Positions 6,643 through 14,405 of a stretch of 16,519 bases of DNA are shown in pieces (within the stretch, counting starts at the first letter, position 1; each line of letters opens with the position of its first letter). The DNA lies in assembly GCA_947625425.1 (NCBI GenBank), contig CANQOH010000031.1:1-16519 (forward strand), read 5' to 3'. The position numbers were made by a program, and so were the translations under genes. A model generated the notes under the pieces. The model did no database searches and had not been told where the DNA came from. It saw only the letters and a list, made by a program, of their open reading frames with translations. The stretch is from an uncultured Bacilli bacterium. Lineage in GTDB: Bacteria; Bacillota_I; Bacilli_A; RF39; UBA660.

Positions 6643-7707
6643 CTATTCAGAAATAGTTAAAGTTTTAGTTGTTGGTTGGATTTGAATAAAGGTATTACCA
6701 TCGTTTACTTTGATTTCTTCACCATTTAAATATTTATAAACAGTTTGAGAACTACGAGATTTTTTCTCCCAAGTAATTGGGACAGCATAACCTTCACTTA
6801 TGTAATATCCTTGACCACTACCAATATTTTGTAATTCTTGACGACCTTTGTCATCATCATTAATAGCATCATTATAAACTTTATAAGTAATAATATTTTT
6901 AACAGTATATTGTTTTTTAGTTTCATAATCTGTATGTTCTTCACCATTAACATATCTTTTATAAACTTTATTAGCGCTATCATATTTATAACTTGTAGTT
7001 ATGTAATTAGAATATGGAATTTCAATGTAATTAGCTACTTCAGCATTTTCGATTTTACTTAAATCATTTTCTTCAGTTGTATAATTTAGTAATAAATCTT
7101 TAGAAGTTGTTTTACGATAGCCTAGTTTATCAATACCTTCATTAAGCATTTGGCTACTAGAAAAACCAGTATGTTCACGAGAAATATTTAATTTTTTACG
7201 AATAAAATATTTATTTTCATAAAAACGACCGTCGATGTTATCGATATTTAAAGATTTAATATCGCTTAAGGCTCCTGGACTGCCACCCCAGTGAATATAA
7301 ATAGCATCATTTTCTAAAGCATAATCTAAGAAGTAAGCACGAGAACTACGAATAGAACCAATACTTGCTAAATTAGCATCTTTAAAGACCGCCATAAAAC
7401 GAGTAATACCGCCTTCAACAATTATTTCATATGTAATATATGCATCTTGAAGACCTGAATGATATTTACGAGCTACACCGATGTTATTAATCATAACAGC
7501 AATAGGACGAGTATTAGAATCTTCATCAACAATCTGGAGCTTTTTTTCTTCTTTGACTGGAACTTCTTTTGATGGCTCTTCTTTAGTTTTAAATATTTTG
7601 TCTTTATTTAAATATATTCCTGCCCCAATAGCGGCGAGGATTATAACTACTAATAATATTTTTAAACCTGTTTTATTTTTTCTTTTTTTAGTTTTTACTT
7701 TTTTCAT
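6643..7707 (-). CDS. DUF3048 family protein (YerB-like), membrane-anchored
   Basis: The 354-residue protein has a basic N-terminus, one membrane anchor (about 14-33), a Lys/Glu-rich linker (34-60) and the two DUF3048 domains. The N-terminal domain (about 63-205) carries the signatures RPIAVMINN, YHSGLQDAYITYEIIVEGGITR, GSIRSSRAYFLDYA and YIHWGGSPGA. The C-terminal domain (about 225-354) holds KRYVNGEEHTDYE, TVKNIITYKV, GSGQGYYISEGYAVPITWEK and a final TFIQIQPT. YerB of B. subtilis is a lipoprotein of unknown biochemical role; here the lipobox is replaced by an uncleaved anchor. It should face the outside of the cell. The ATG at 7707 has an AGAGGTG site that overlaps the amidase stop, only 9 nt upstream, so it is the last gene of that operon. 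Confidence 0.9.
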   Translation of the reverse strand: MKKVKTKKRKNKTGLKILLVVIILAAIGAGIYLNKDKIFKTKEEPSKEVPVKEEKKLQIVDEDSNTRPIAVMINNIGVARKYHSGLQDAYITYEIIVEGGITRFMAVFKDANLASIGSIRSSRAYFLDYALENDAIYIHWGGSPGALSDIKSLNIDNIDGRFYENKYFIRKKLNISREHTGFSSSQMLNEGIDKLGYRKTTSKDLLLNYTTEENDLSKIENAEVANYIEIPYSNYITTSYKYDSANKVYKRYVNGEEHTDYETKKQYTVKNIITYKVYNDAINDDDKGRQELQNIGSGQGYYISEGYAVPITWEKKSRSSQTVYKYLNGEEIKVNDGNTFIQIQPTTKTLTISE

Positions 7708-7716
7708 ACTGCACCT

Positions 7717-9531
7717 CTAACTTCTTTCAAAAAACTCATTAAAGAAAATTACGATAATTATTCCAGTCATTAAAATAAATAAAGCATAAACAAATAATCT
7801 CATAAAATCAAAACCTTTAGAGATATCTTCGTCTTGGTATATTTGTAAAAGATTTTTAGCTTCTTTTGAAACATTATCATAATTATTATAATTTTTAAAA
7901 TAGCTTTTAACACTATCTAACCATTTCATTACTTTTTTATCATTAGAATTTTTAACTAGTTCTTGTTCATAAGTAAAGATAAGATCACTAACTTCTTTTG
8001 GTACTTCATATAAAGATGGAGTTAAAGGAGATGTTTGGACCTCATTACCATTAGCTTTTTCAAATTCTATACCTACATTATACAACAATTCTTCTTTATT
8101 CGCAGTGCTAAAAAATTCTAAACCGTAAGCAAAACCATCATTATCATAGCCCATAGGAATGGTTACAGAAGGATAACCAATAACACTACCAAGGCTACTT
8201 CCTGGGCTGATATTCGCGACACCAGCGTTATATTTACCAGGTTTATTTTTTAAAGTTGGATAGATAATTAAATCTAAATTATTATCTGTAAAGTAGTCAT
8301 CGACATATTTACGATAGACACTTTTTTTACTACTTTTTTTATCTGATTCTTTATCACCAATACCACAACCAGATACATAACCACTTAGTGGTTGAATATG
8401 ACCACTAGAATTAGCTAGTTGTTTAAAGCTACGAATAGTACCAGTTGTTCCTTTTAAATAGTTATTTATACCATCACACATAGTAATACCTGATTGCGTA
8501 GAGCTAGCAATATTGATATTAGAGTTTTTAACAAAGTCATCAAGATAGATTATATTAGCTCCAGCTTTTTCTAAGTTTGAAATAGCTTTTGTCGCGATAT
8601 TATATATATCTTCATCAGTACTACTAGCAACACCACCACTATTTCCAGCACCTTTAAGGTATTGAGTTGGCACACCGATATTGACATCTTTTAAACTAAA
8701 TTTTTGGTCAATTAAAGAAAAACCTTTTGAGGAATTAGTGACCGAATCAGCGCTATCAGCTCCAGCAATAACGGATAAGATTAAAGCATTATCAGATACT
8801 GTACTACTTATAACACCAATGGTGTCACGATATATATCATAAGGTATAACACCTGTACGACTTACTAAACCAAATGTTGGACGCATTCCAACAAGACCAG
8901 CACCTGATGCTGGAAGTCTTACGGAAGAATTAGTATCTGTTCCAAGAGCAGCAGCAGCAAAGGCCGCTTTAACTCCGACAGCAGAACCACCACTACTACC
9001 ATAAGGGGTATACTCATTATTAAAAACATTTTTAACATAGCCATATGAACTGTATGAATCACGAGCTGAAAATGCTAGTTCACTCATATTAGTAGAAGCT
9101 AAGATAATAGCACCAGCATCGATTAGTTTTTGAACGGCATAAGCATTTTCTTTAGGAAAATTATCAGCTAAAGCTTTAGTCCCAGCTGTTGTTGGCATAC
9201 CATAAACATCTATGTTACATTTTACTAAAATAGGAATACCATGAAGACTACTGCGGACTTTACCACTTAAACGTTCTTGATCTAATTTTTGGGCTTGTTC
9301 AATAGCATGACTATTTATTTCTCTGATGGCATTAAATTTATCATTGTATGCTTCTATTCTTTCTAAATATAATTTAACTAATGTTTCACTTGTTAGATAA
9401 CCTTTAGCTAAGGCATCACTAAGTTCAGTAATACTCATTTGAGTAATATCAACAGGTGCGATAGTTTGAGCATTACATTTTATTATAAGAAAAAGAAGCA
9501 TAGCAAAGAGGAATGAAATATACTTCTTCAT
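7717..9531 (-). CDS. Exported amidase-signature hydrolase with C-terminal membrane anchor
   Basis: The 604-residue protein has a signal-like hydrophobic N-terminus (about 5-18), a full amidase-signature domain (about 30-490), a spacer, and a C-terminal membrane helix (about 575-597) ending in a short basic tail. The catalytic triad is present. Lys104 lies in ILVKCNID, the cis-Ser179 in GSSGGSA and the nucleophile Ser203 in TDTNSSVR; the 24- and 99-residue spacings equal those of GatA and FAAH. The usual GG before the nucleophile reads NS. It should hydrolyse an amide outside the membrane; the substrate is unknown. It is not GatA, because it is exported and has no gatC/gatB neighbours. I chose the ATG at 9531, since AGGTGA lies 5 nt upstream. 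The in-frame GTG at 9540 is part of that ribosome site. It lies 9 nt after smpB. Confidence 0.9.
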   Translation of the reverse strand: MKKYISFLFAMLLFLIIKCNAQTIAPVDITQMSITELSDALAKGYLTSETLVKLYLERIEAYNDKFNAIREINSHAIEQAQKLDQERLSGKVRSSLHGIPILVKCNIDVYGMPTTAGTKALADNFPKENAYAVQKLIDAGAIILASTNMSELAFSARDSYSSYGYVKNVFNNEYTPYGSSGGSAVGVKAAFAAAALGTDTNSSVRLPASGAGLVGMRPTFGLVSRTGVIPYDIYRDTIGVISSTVSDNALILSVIAGADSADSVTNSSKGFSLIDQKFSLKDVNIGVPTQYLKGAGNSGGVASSTDEDIYNIATKAISNLEKAGANIIYLDDFVKNSNINIASSTQSGITMCDGINNYLKGTTGTIRSFKQLANSSGHIQPLSGYVSGCGIGDKESDKKSSKKSVYRKYVDDYFTDNNLDLIIYPTLKNKPGKYNAGVANISPGSSLGSVIGYPSVTIPMGYDNDGFAYGLEFFSTANKEELLYNVGIEFEKANGNEVQTSPLTPSLYEVPKEVSDLIFTYEQELVKNSNDKKVMKWLDSVKSYFKNYNNYDNVSKEAKNLLQIYQDEDISKGFDFMRLFVYALFILMTGIIIVIFFNEFFERS

Positions 9532-9540
9532 ATAACTCAC

Positions 9541-9969
9541 CTACCTCATTCTTTGAGCTTCTCTTTTTAAATCTCTTTCTTTGATAGTTTCACGCTTATC
9601 ATATAACTTTTTACCACGACCGACACCTAGTAAGATTTTAACTTTATTCTTGACTAGATAGGCTTTTAATGGTACTAAGCTATAACCTTCTCTATCAATT
9701 TTCTCTTTTAATTTTTTTATTTCACTTTTATGTAATAATAATTTACGAGTTCTTCTTTCATCATGATTAAATTGATTACCTTCTTCGTATTTAGCAATAT
9801 ACATATTAATTAAGTATACTTCGTTATTACGAATGATAGCAAAAGTATCTTTTAAATCACCTGAACCTCTTCTTAAAGATTTTATTTCAGTTCCTTTAAG
9901 TTCAATTCCGCATTCAATACTTTCTTCAATATAGTAATCAAAATTAGCTTTCTTGTTCTTTATCTCCAT
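9541..9969 (-). CDS. smpB: SmpB, tmRNA-binding protein of trans-translation
   Basis: The 142-residue protein carries the standard SmpB signatures: [66 protein letters not shown] and [17 protein letters not shown]. The basic C-terminal tail (KREAQRMR) enters the mRNA channel in known SmpB proteins. It binds tmRNA and delivers it to stalled ribosomes. I chose the ATG at 9969 because AAAGG (9979-9983) is 9 nt upstream. Starts at 9978 (TTG) or 9975 (ATG) are too close to that site and would only add MMK. The gene overlaps the end of rnr by 26 nt, the usual Firmicutes arrangement, implying coupled translation. No ssrA (tmRNA) gene lies nearby, although it is often adjacent in relatives. Confidence 0.96.
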   Translation of the reverse strand: MEIKNKKANFDYYIEESIECGIELKGTEIKSLRRGSGDLKDTFAIIRNNEVYLINMYIAKYEEGNQFNHDERRTRKLLLHKSEIKKLKEKIDREGYSLVPLKAYLVKNKVKILLGVGRGKKLYDKRETIKERDLKREAQRMR

Positions 9970-12073
9970 TTTCATCAACCTTTACTAATTCAAAGTCAAC
10001 CATTGAATTTTCTTTAGATGCTGCAACACACTTGACTCTAACTTTATCCCCTAAACGATATGTTTTCTTTGTCGATTTACCAATCATTGATAATAATTCT
10101 GGTACATAAGTGAAGTAATCACCTTTTAAGGTTTGAACATGAACTAGACCTTCAACTAGATTAGGCAACTGAACAAAGAAGCCAAAATTAGTAATTGTAT
10201 CAATAATTCCTTCATACTCTTCACCAATATGATCTTCCATATATTCAGCAACTTTCATATCAAAGACATCACGTTCAGCATCAACAGAGGCAACTTCTCT
10301 TTCAGAAGAATGAGCTGCTATTTCGACCAAACTATTTTCAAGAGTTTGAATAGTTGTCATTGACATATCATGTTCAATTAAATATGTTTTAAGTAAACGA
10401 TGAACTACTAAGTCAGGATATCTTCTAATTGGACTAGTAAAGTGTGTATAAGCACGACTAGCTAAACCAAAGTGACCGATATTATCTTTACTATATTCAG
10501 CTTTACGCATACTTCTTAAAAGTAAACTTGATAGTATTTCAAATTCTTTTTTATCACGTAATTGATTTAAGATATTATCCATAGACTTAGGAGTTAATTC
10601 ACGAATATTACCAGTTAATTTATAACCTAAAATACCAACCATTGTCATGAATTCATCAATCTTTTCTGGTTTTGGAACATCATGGACACGATAGATAAAA
10701 GGTAAATCCATATTATAAATATGAGTTGCTACTGTTTCATTAGCAGCAATCATGAAGTCCTCAATAAGCATTTCGCCTTCTTCACGAGTACGTTTAACAA
10801 TATCAATAGCTTTACCATTTTCATCTTGAACGACTTTTGCTTCGTCGATATCAAAACTAATATAGCCACGACTCATATGTTCTTTACGTAAGATATGATG
10901 TAAGTCATTCATCATTCTTAAATCATCAGCAAATTCGGCATAATCAGGAGCAACTATATTTCTAACAATAATATCATTAACTTTCTTATAAGTCATTTTT
11001 TTACGACTCTTAATATAACTTGGGAAGATATCGTAATTAACTATTTTACCTTTATTATCTATTTCCATAACACAAGACATAGTAAGTCTTATTGTCCCTT
11101 CATTTAAAGAACATATGCCATTAGATAATTTATGAGGTAACATTGGAATAACAGTATCAGCTAAGTAAGAAGATGTTCCTCTTTCATAAGCAGCATCACC
11201 TAAAGCTGTGTTTTCTTTTACATAATTTGAAACATCAGCGATATGAACACCTAATTCATAATTACCATTATCTAATTTTTTAATACTGATAGCATCATCG
11301 ATATCTTTAGTATCATCACCATCGATAGTAAAGATAACTTGGTCAGTTAAATCACGACGTCCTTTATATTCTTTTGGATCGACTTCAGAAGGGATATCTA
11401 GTAATTCATTTTCAACTTCTTCCCCAAAGTCTTCATAGATACCATGTTTATAAGCAATACTTAAAATATCAGTACCAGGATCATCTTTATGACCAATTAT
11501 TTTAACGACTTCAGCAATATATTTATGTTTATTAACTTCTTTGATAACTTTAACTAAGACTTTATGACCAGCAACACAATCTTTAACTGATTCAGGTGTT
11601 AACATAATAGTTAAGTCTTTTTTATCATCATCTAGTTTGATGAAAGCATCGCCATCATCTTCAAATTCAACTTCACCAACAAGGTTTTGTAATTCTCTTT
11701 TAATTATTCTTATTATTTTAGCTTCTTTACGAACACCTGACGGATATACTTCAGCTAAGACAATATCTTCATCAATAGCACCATTCATATTCTTTTCAGA
11801 AACATATATGTCATCTTCTTTATCTAGGATAACAAAACCAAAACCTTTTTTGCTAACAGATAAGCGACCTATTTTCAAACCAGGACAATTTTGTAATAAT
11901 ATATATTTACCTTTTTTAGTATAGAATACTAAATATTCATCTACTAATTCATTTAAAGCTTCTTGTAATTCACGATATTCATCTGCACTTTTTAAACCAA
12001 GCATATCATTTATTTCAATTGCTTCTTTAGCTGTGTGCACATCTTTAAGAACTTCTAATATCTGTTCTTTCAT
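9944..12073 (-). CDS. rnr: RNase R, 3'-5' exoribonuclease
   Basis: The 709-residue protein has the full RNase R order: N-terminal helix-turn-helix-like region (1-60), cold-shock domains (about 65-195, with [14 protein letters not shown] and [12 protein letters not shown]), the RNB catalytic domain (about 235-560) and a C-terminal S1 domain (about 615-700, [25 protein letters not shown]). The catalytic acidic motif [13 protein letters not shown] (249-261) is intact. RNase R degrades structured RNA and works with SmpB-tmRNA to remove non-stop mRNA, which fits the adjacent smpB. The ATG at 12073 has a strong AAGGTGA site. The protein ends in a short acidic tail rather than the long Lys-rich tail seen in some homologues. 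The gene starts a probable four-gene unit that includes smpB, the amidase and the DUF3048 gene. Confidence 0.97.
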   Translation of the reverse strand: MKEQILEVLKDVHTAKEAIEINDMLGLKSADEYRELQEALNELVDEYLVFYTKKGKYILLQNCPGLKIGRLSVSKKGFGFVILDKEDDIYVSEKNMNGAIDEDIVLAEVYPSGVRKEAKIIRIIKRELQNLVGEVEFEDDGDAFIKLDDDKKDLTIMLTPESVKDCVAGHKVLVKVIKEVNKHKYIAEVVKIIGHKDDPGTDILSIAYKHGIYEDFGEEVENELLDIPSEVDPKEYKGRRDLTDQVIFTIDGDDTKDIDDAISIKKLDNGNYELGVHIADVSNYVKENTALGDAAYERGTSSYLADTVIPMLPHKLSNGICSLNEGTIRLTMSCVMEIDNKGKIVNYDIFPSYIKSRKKMTYKKVNDIIVRNIVAPDYAEFADDLRMMNDLHHILRKEHMSRGYISFDIDEAKVVQDENGKAIDIVKRTREEGEMLIEDFMIAANETVATHIYNMDLPFIYRVHDVPKPEKIDEFMTMVGILGYKLTGNIRELTPKSMDNILNQLRDKKEFEILSSLLLRSMRKAEYSKDNIGHFGLASRAYTHFTSPIRRYPDLVVHRLLKTYLIEHDMSMTTIQTLENSLVEIAAHSSEREVASVDAERDVFDMKVAEYMEDHIGEEYEGIIDTITNFGFFVQLPNLVEGLVHVQTLKGDYFTYVPELLSMIGKSTKKTYRLGDKVRVKCVAASKENSMVDFELVKVDENGDKEQES

Positions 12074-12119
12074 GTTATCACCTTAAACTCTCTTTTTATT
12101 CACTATTTATCTATTATTT

Positions 12120-12128
12120 AATATACCA
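12120..12128 (-). promoter_or_regulatory. Extended -10 promoter of the rnr operon
   Basis: On the minus strand TGG (12126-12128) directly precedes TATATT (12120-12125), giving an extended -10 element. No good -35 box lies 16-18 nt upstream. It is about 46 nt upstream of the rnr ATG and just downstream of the secG terminator. Confidence 0.5.
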
Positions 12129-12150
12129 TATTTCACACTAAATTAATAGC

Positions 12151-12173
12151 AAAAAAAAAGCCCTTAACGGACT
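12151..12173 (-). terminator. Terminator of secG
   Basis: A 5-bp stem, AGTCC / GGGCT read on the minus strand (12169-12173 and 12159-12163), encloses the loop GTTAA and is followed by nine T residues. The stem includes two bases of the secG TAG stop. Confidence 0.8.
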
Positions 12174-12387
12174 ATTGTATAAACATTATAAATGAAATAA
12201 TAAAGAATAATGCTCCTAAGATAATTGTTAATCTTGTAATAACTAACTCTAATCCTCTTTCCTTTTGATTTTGGAATAGAACATCATTACCTCCTGAAAT
12301 TATTTGGCTAGAATCGCTAGCTTTATTACTTTGTAGTAAAACGATTGCTATTAATAATATTGATACAATTAAAAGTGCTATTTCCAT
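12172..12387 (-). CDS. secG: SecG, preprotein translocase subunit
   Basis: The 71-residue protein has the SecG plan: one helix (about 2-19, ending in the conserved VLLQ), a short cytoplasmic loop with ISGGNDVLF and QNQKERG, and a second helix (about 47-70). SecG joins SecYE to aid protein export. Its place upstream of rnr and smpB matches the common Firmicutes order secG-rnr-smpB. The ATG at 12387 has a GGAAGTGA ribosome site. It has its own promoter and a compact terminator, so here it is probably transcribed separately from rnr. Confidence 0.92.
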   Translation of the reverse strand: MEIALLIVSILLIAIVLLQSNKASDSSQIISGGNDVLFQNQKERGLELVITRLTIILGALFFIISFIMFIQ

Positions 12388-12411
12388 AAAATCACTTCCG
12401 TTCCGATTAAT

Positions 12412-12440
12412 AATCTATCATATATTTACTAATAAATCAA
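12412..12440 (-). promoter_or_regulatory. Promoter of secG
   Basis: On the minus strand TTGATT (12435-12440) and TAGATT (12412-12417) are 17 nt apart. The -10 box is 25 nt upstream of the secG ATG. The -35 box begins 6 nt after the terminator stem of the DUF308 gene. Confidence 0.6.
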
Positions 12441-12441
12441 G

Positions 12442-12463
12442 AAAAAAAGACCATTTAGGTCTT
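12442..12463 (-). terminator. Terminator of the DUF308 gene
   Basis: On the minus strand AAGACC (12458-12463) pairs with GGTCTT (12447-12452) around the loop TAAAT and is followed by further T residues (12442-12446). The stem includes two bases of the TAA stop. Confidence 0.85.
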
Positions 12464-13043
12464 ATTTGAATAGTTTTAATATCTCTTTTGCTCTTCTTCT
12501 AAATAACATAGATACCATTCCGTCTAGTAAACCAGCACAGATAGTAAATAAACCCATTAATCTTGTTACAAGCATAAAGTAACTAAATGGATTAAAGACA
12601 ACTAATAGACCCATAATAGCCATTAGTAGACCAATAAAACATACTAAAGGTGATATTTCTTCGTTAGCAGTAGCAAATTTAACACCAAAGAAAATCTTTT
12701 CAAAAGCGACAGCAATAAACCATACACCTAAGATAATTCCTACTGTATCTAAGATTTTAGTAGTATCATTCATTAAATAAACATAAGTAAATATACCAAG
12801 AATTATACCAACTACACCAAGAACTAAATCTACAGCAAAAACTTTTTTTCCTAAACCATCATATAAATATCTTATTAAATAAAATAAACCATTAATTAAG
12901 ATATATGAAGATAAAATGACAGCTGTGGTAGCTAATTGAAATTTATCTCCTAAGATAAATACTAACCCTACTATAACACTGATTAAAGCCATAGATAGTG
13001 ATGAGATCATTAAATTTTCCATTCTTTTTATTACTTTGTTCAT
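12462..13043 (-). CDS. DUF308 family multi-pass membrane protein (HdeD-like)
   Basis: The 193-residue protein is almost entirely hydrophobic, with six predicted helices (about 12-31, 37-58, 70-90, 98-118, 131-150 and 154-176). They are arranged as three similar two-helix units, each with glycine-rich stretches such as VLGVVGIILGIFTYVYLM and GLLMAIMGLLVVFNPF followed by the next helix. This repeating pattern is typical of the DUF308/HdeD family. The best-known member protects E. coli at low pH, but the role in Gram-positive bacteria is unknown. The C-terminus is basic (RRRAKEILKLFK) and cytoplasmic. The ATG at 13043 has an AGAGGTG site. The gene is monocistronic and divergent from the FemAB gene, and its own promoter is not clear. 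Confidence 0.8.
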   Translation of the reverse strand: MNKVIKRMENLMISSLSMALISVIVGLVFILGDKFQLATTAVILSSYILINGLFYLIRYLYDGLGKKVFAVDLVLGVVGIILGIFTYVYLMNDTTKILDTVGIILGVWFIAVAFEKIFFGVKFATANEEISPLVCFIGLLMAIMGLLVVFNPFSYFMLVTRLMGLFTICAGLLDGMVSMLFRRRAKEILKLFK

Positions 13044-13087
13044 TTTGATTACACCTCTAGTATAATTTTAAAACATAAAATAATATA

Positions 13088-13115
13088 TTGCAATATTTTT
13101 TAGATGTGATATAAT
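13088..13115 (+). promoter_or_regulatory. Promoter of the FemAB-like gene
   Basis: TTGCAA (13088-13093), a 16-nt spacer ending in TGTGA, and a perfect TATAAT (13110-13115) with extended -10 TGA. The -10 box ends 27 nt before the ATG at 13143. The ribosome site AAAGGGGTG (13130-13138) lies between. Confidence 0.8.
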
Positions 13116-13142
13116 AGCTTCTTATTTTGAAAGGGGTGCCTT

Positions 13143-14396
13143 ATGAAATTAAAGAATTTGTCTATTTTTGAGTTCGATAATTACTCTTTTAATCATCCTT
13201 TAAGTAGTTATCATCAAAGTTCTAGTTATGCTTTAATGATGGCTGAACAAGGCTATGAATATGATTTATTAGGTCTTGTTGATGATGATGGTAATATTCA
13301 TGCAGCATCCTTAATATTATCTAAAAGATTAGGAATGTTTAACAGATATGGCTATGCTCCTAAAGGATTTTTAATAGATTATTATAATCCGGGACTTATT
13401 GCTGAATTTACTAAACAATTAAAGAAATATTATTATAAAAAGAATTTTGCATTTATTAAAATTAATCCCGAAATATTTATTGGTAATGTAGATTTTGAAA
13501 ATAAAAAAGTTATTTATAATAAAAATCAAATTATTGAAAATACTTTAACTAATTTAGGTTTTCGTAAGTTAGAAGGAAATAAAAGATTTGAAACTAAAAT
13601 TCCGAAATATAGTGCAATTCAAGTACTTAAGAAAACTAATTTAAAAACAATATCTAAAAATACCCGTAATAAAATTAATAAAAGTATTAGAAATGGTCTT
13701 TCTTTAGTTAAAGGGACTAGAGATGATATTGAAATTTTATATCAATTTATTAAAAAGAAAAAAGATTATCCTATTGAACACTATTATAATTACTATAATG
13801 CTTTTGCTAAAAAAGATGAAATTGATATTTTCTTAGTTAAAATTAATTTTGAAGAATGTTTAATTAATTTAAGAGAAAAATATGAAGAGGAATTAGAACG
13901 TAATAATAAATTAGTAGTTAAGGTTATGAATAATCCAACAGAAGAAAGTTTAAGAAGAAAGTTAGATTCTGATAATACGTTAAATGCTTATAATGAAGCT
14001 TTAGCTGAAACAACTAATTATTTAGTGCAATCTAAAGATGCATTTATTGCAGGAGCTATAACGATTAAATATAAAAATAGAGTTAATATTTTAATAAGTG
14101 GTTTTGATCAAAGATTTAAAAGATTCTGTCCTAACTATTTCTTACATTATAAATTGATTGAACATTATAAGAAAGATTTTGATTATATGGATTTAAATGG
14201 TATTACTGGTGATTTTACAAAAGAGAATCCATATAGAGGATTAGATGAATTTAAGATGGGATTTAAACCAATGGCTTTTGAAAATATTGGTGAATATGAT
14301 TATATAGTTAATGATGGCTTATATAAAAGTATGGAACAAAGTGGTCAGTTAGCTAAAGAATTTAAGAGAAAAGAAAAAAGTATTAAAGATAATTAA
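13143..14396 (+). CDS. FemA/FemB/MurM-type peptidoglycan bridge aminoacyltransferase
   Basis: The 417-residue protein has the FemABX layout. Two GNAT-like subdomains (about 5-165 and 166-235 plus 299-385) are interrupted by a charged coiled-coil arm (about 236-298) like that of FemA. Family-type features are SSYALMMAEQGYEYDLLGLV (28-47), YGYAPKGFLIDYYNP, ISKNTRNKINKSIRNGL (170-186) and the C-terminal DAFIAGAITIKYKNRVNILISGFDQ with MDLNGITGDFTKENPYRGLDEFKMGFKP (349-376). Such enzymes use aminoacyl-tRNA to add residues to the lipid II stem-peptide Lys or cross-bridge in the cytoplasm. The amino acid used cannot be read from sequence. The gene is transcribed alone, opposite to its neighbours, and implies a real peptidoglycan wall. 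It is not obviously part of a tandem femAB pair. Confidence 0.9.
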   Translation: MKLKNLSIFEFDNYSFNHPLSSYHQSSSYALMMAEQGYEYDLLGLVDDDGNIHAASLILSKRLGMFNRYGYAPKGFLIDYYNPGLIAEFTKQLKKYYYKKNFAFIKINPEIFIGNVDFENKKVIYNKNQIIENTLTNLGFRKLEGNKRFETKIPKYSAIQVLKKTNLKTISKNTRNKINKSIRNGLSLVKGTRDDIEILYQFIKKKKDYPIEHYYNYYNAFAKKDEIDIFLVKINFEECLINLREKYEEELERNNKLVVKVMNNPTEESLRRKLDSDNTLNAYNEALAETTNYLVQSKDAFIAGAITIKYKNRVNILISGFDQRFKRFCPNYFLHYKLIEHYKKDFDYMDLNGITGDFTKENPYRGLDEFKMGFKPMAFENIGEYDYIVNDGLYKSMEQSGQLAKEFKRKEKSIKDN

Positions 14397-14405
14397 TACT
14401 TTTTT
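14376..14405. terminator. Bidirectional terminator between convergent FemAB and serine hydrolase genes
   Basis: A perfect 11-bp stem AAAAGTATTAA / TTAATACTTTT (14376-14386 and 14393-14403) with a 6-nt loop is followed by T residues on both strands. The stem contains the FemAB TAA stop (14394-14396) and abuts the stop of the opposing gene (14404-14406). Only 7 bp separate the two coding regions. Confidence 0.85.

Noticed and set aside
9541..12150. tmRNA (ssrA) gene near smpB
   Set aside because: The flanking sequence is fully coding or short intergenic; no tRNA-Ala-like ends or tag-coding region were seen.
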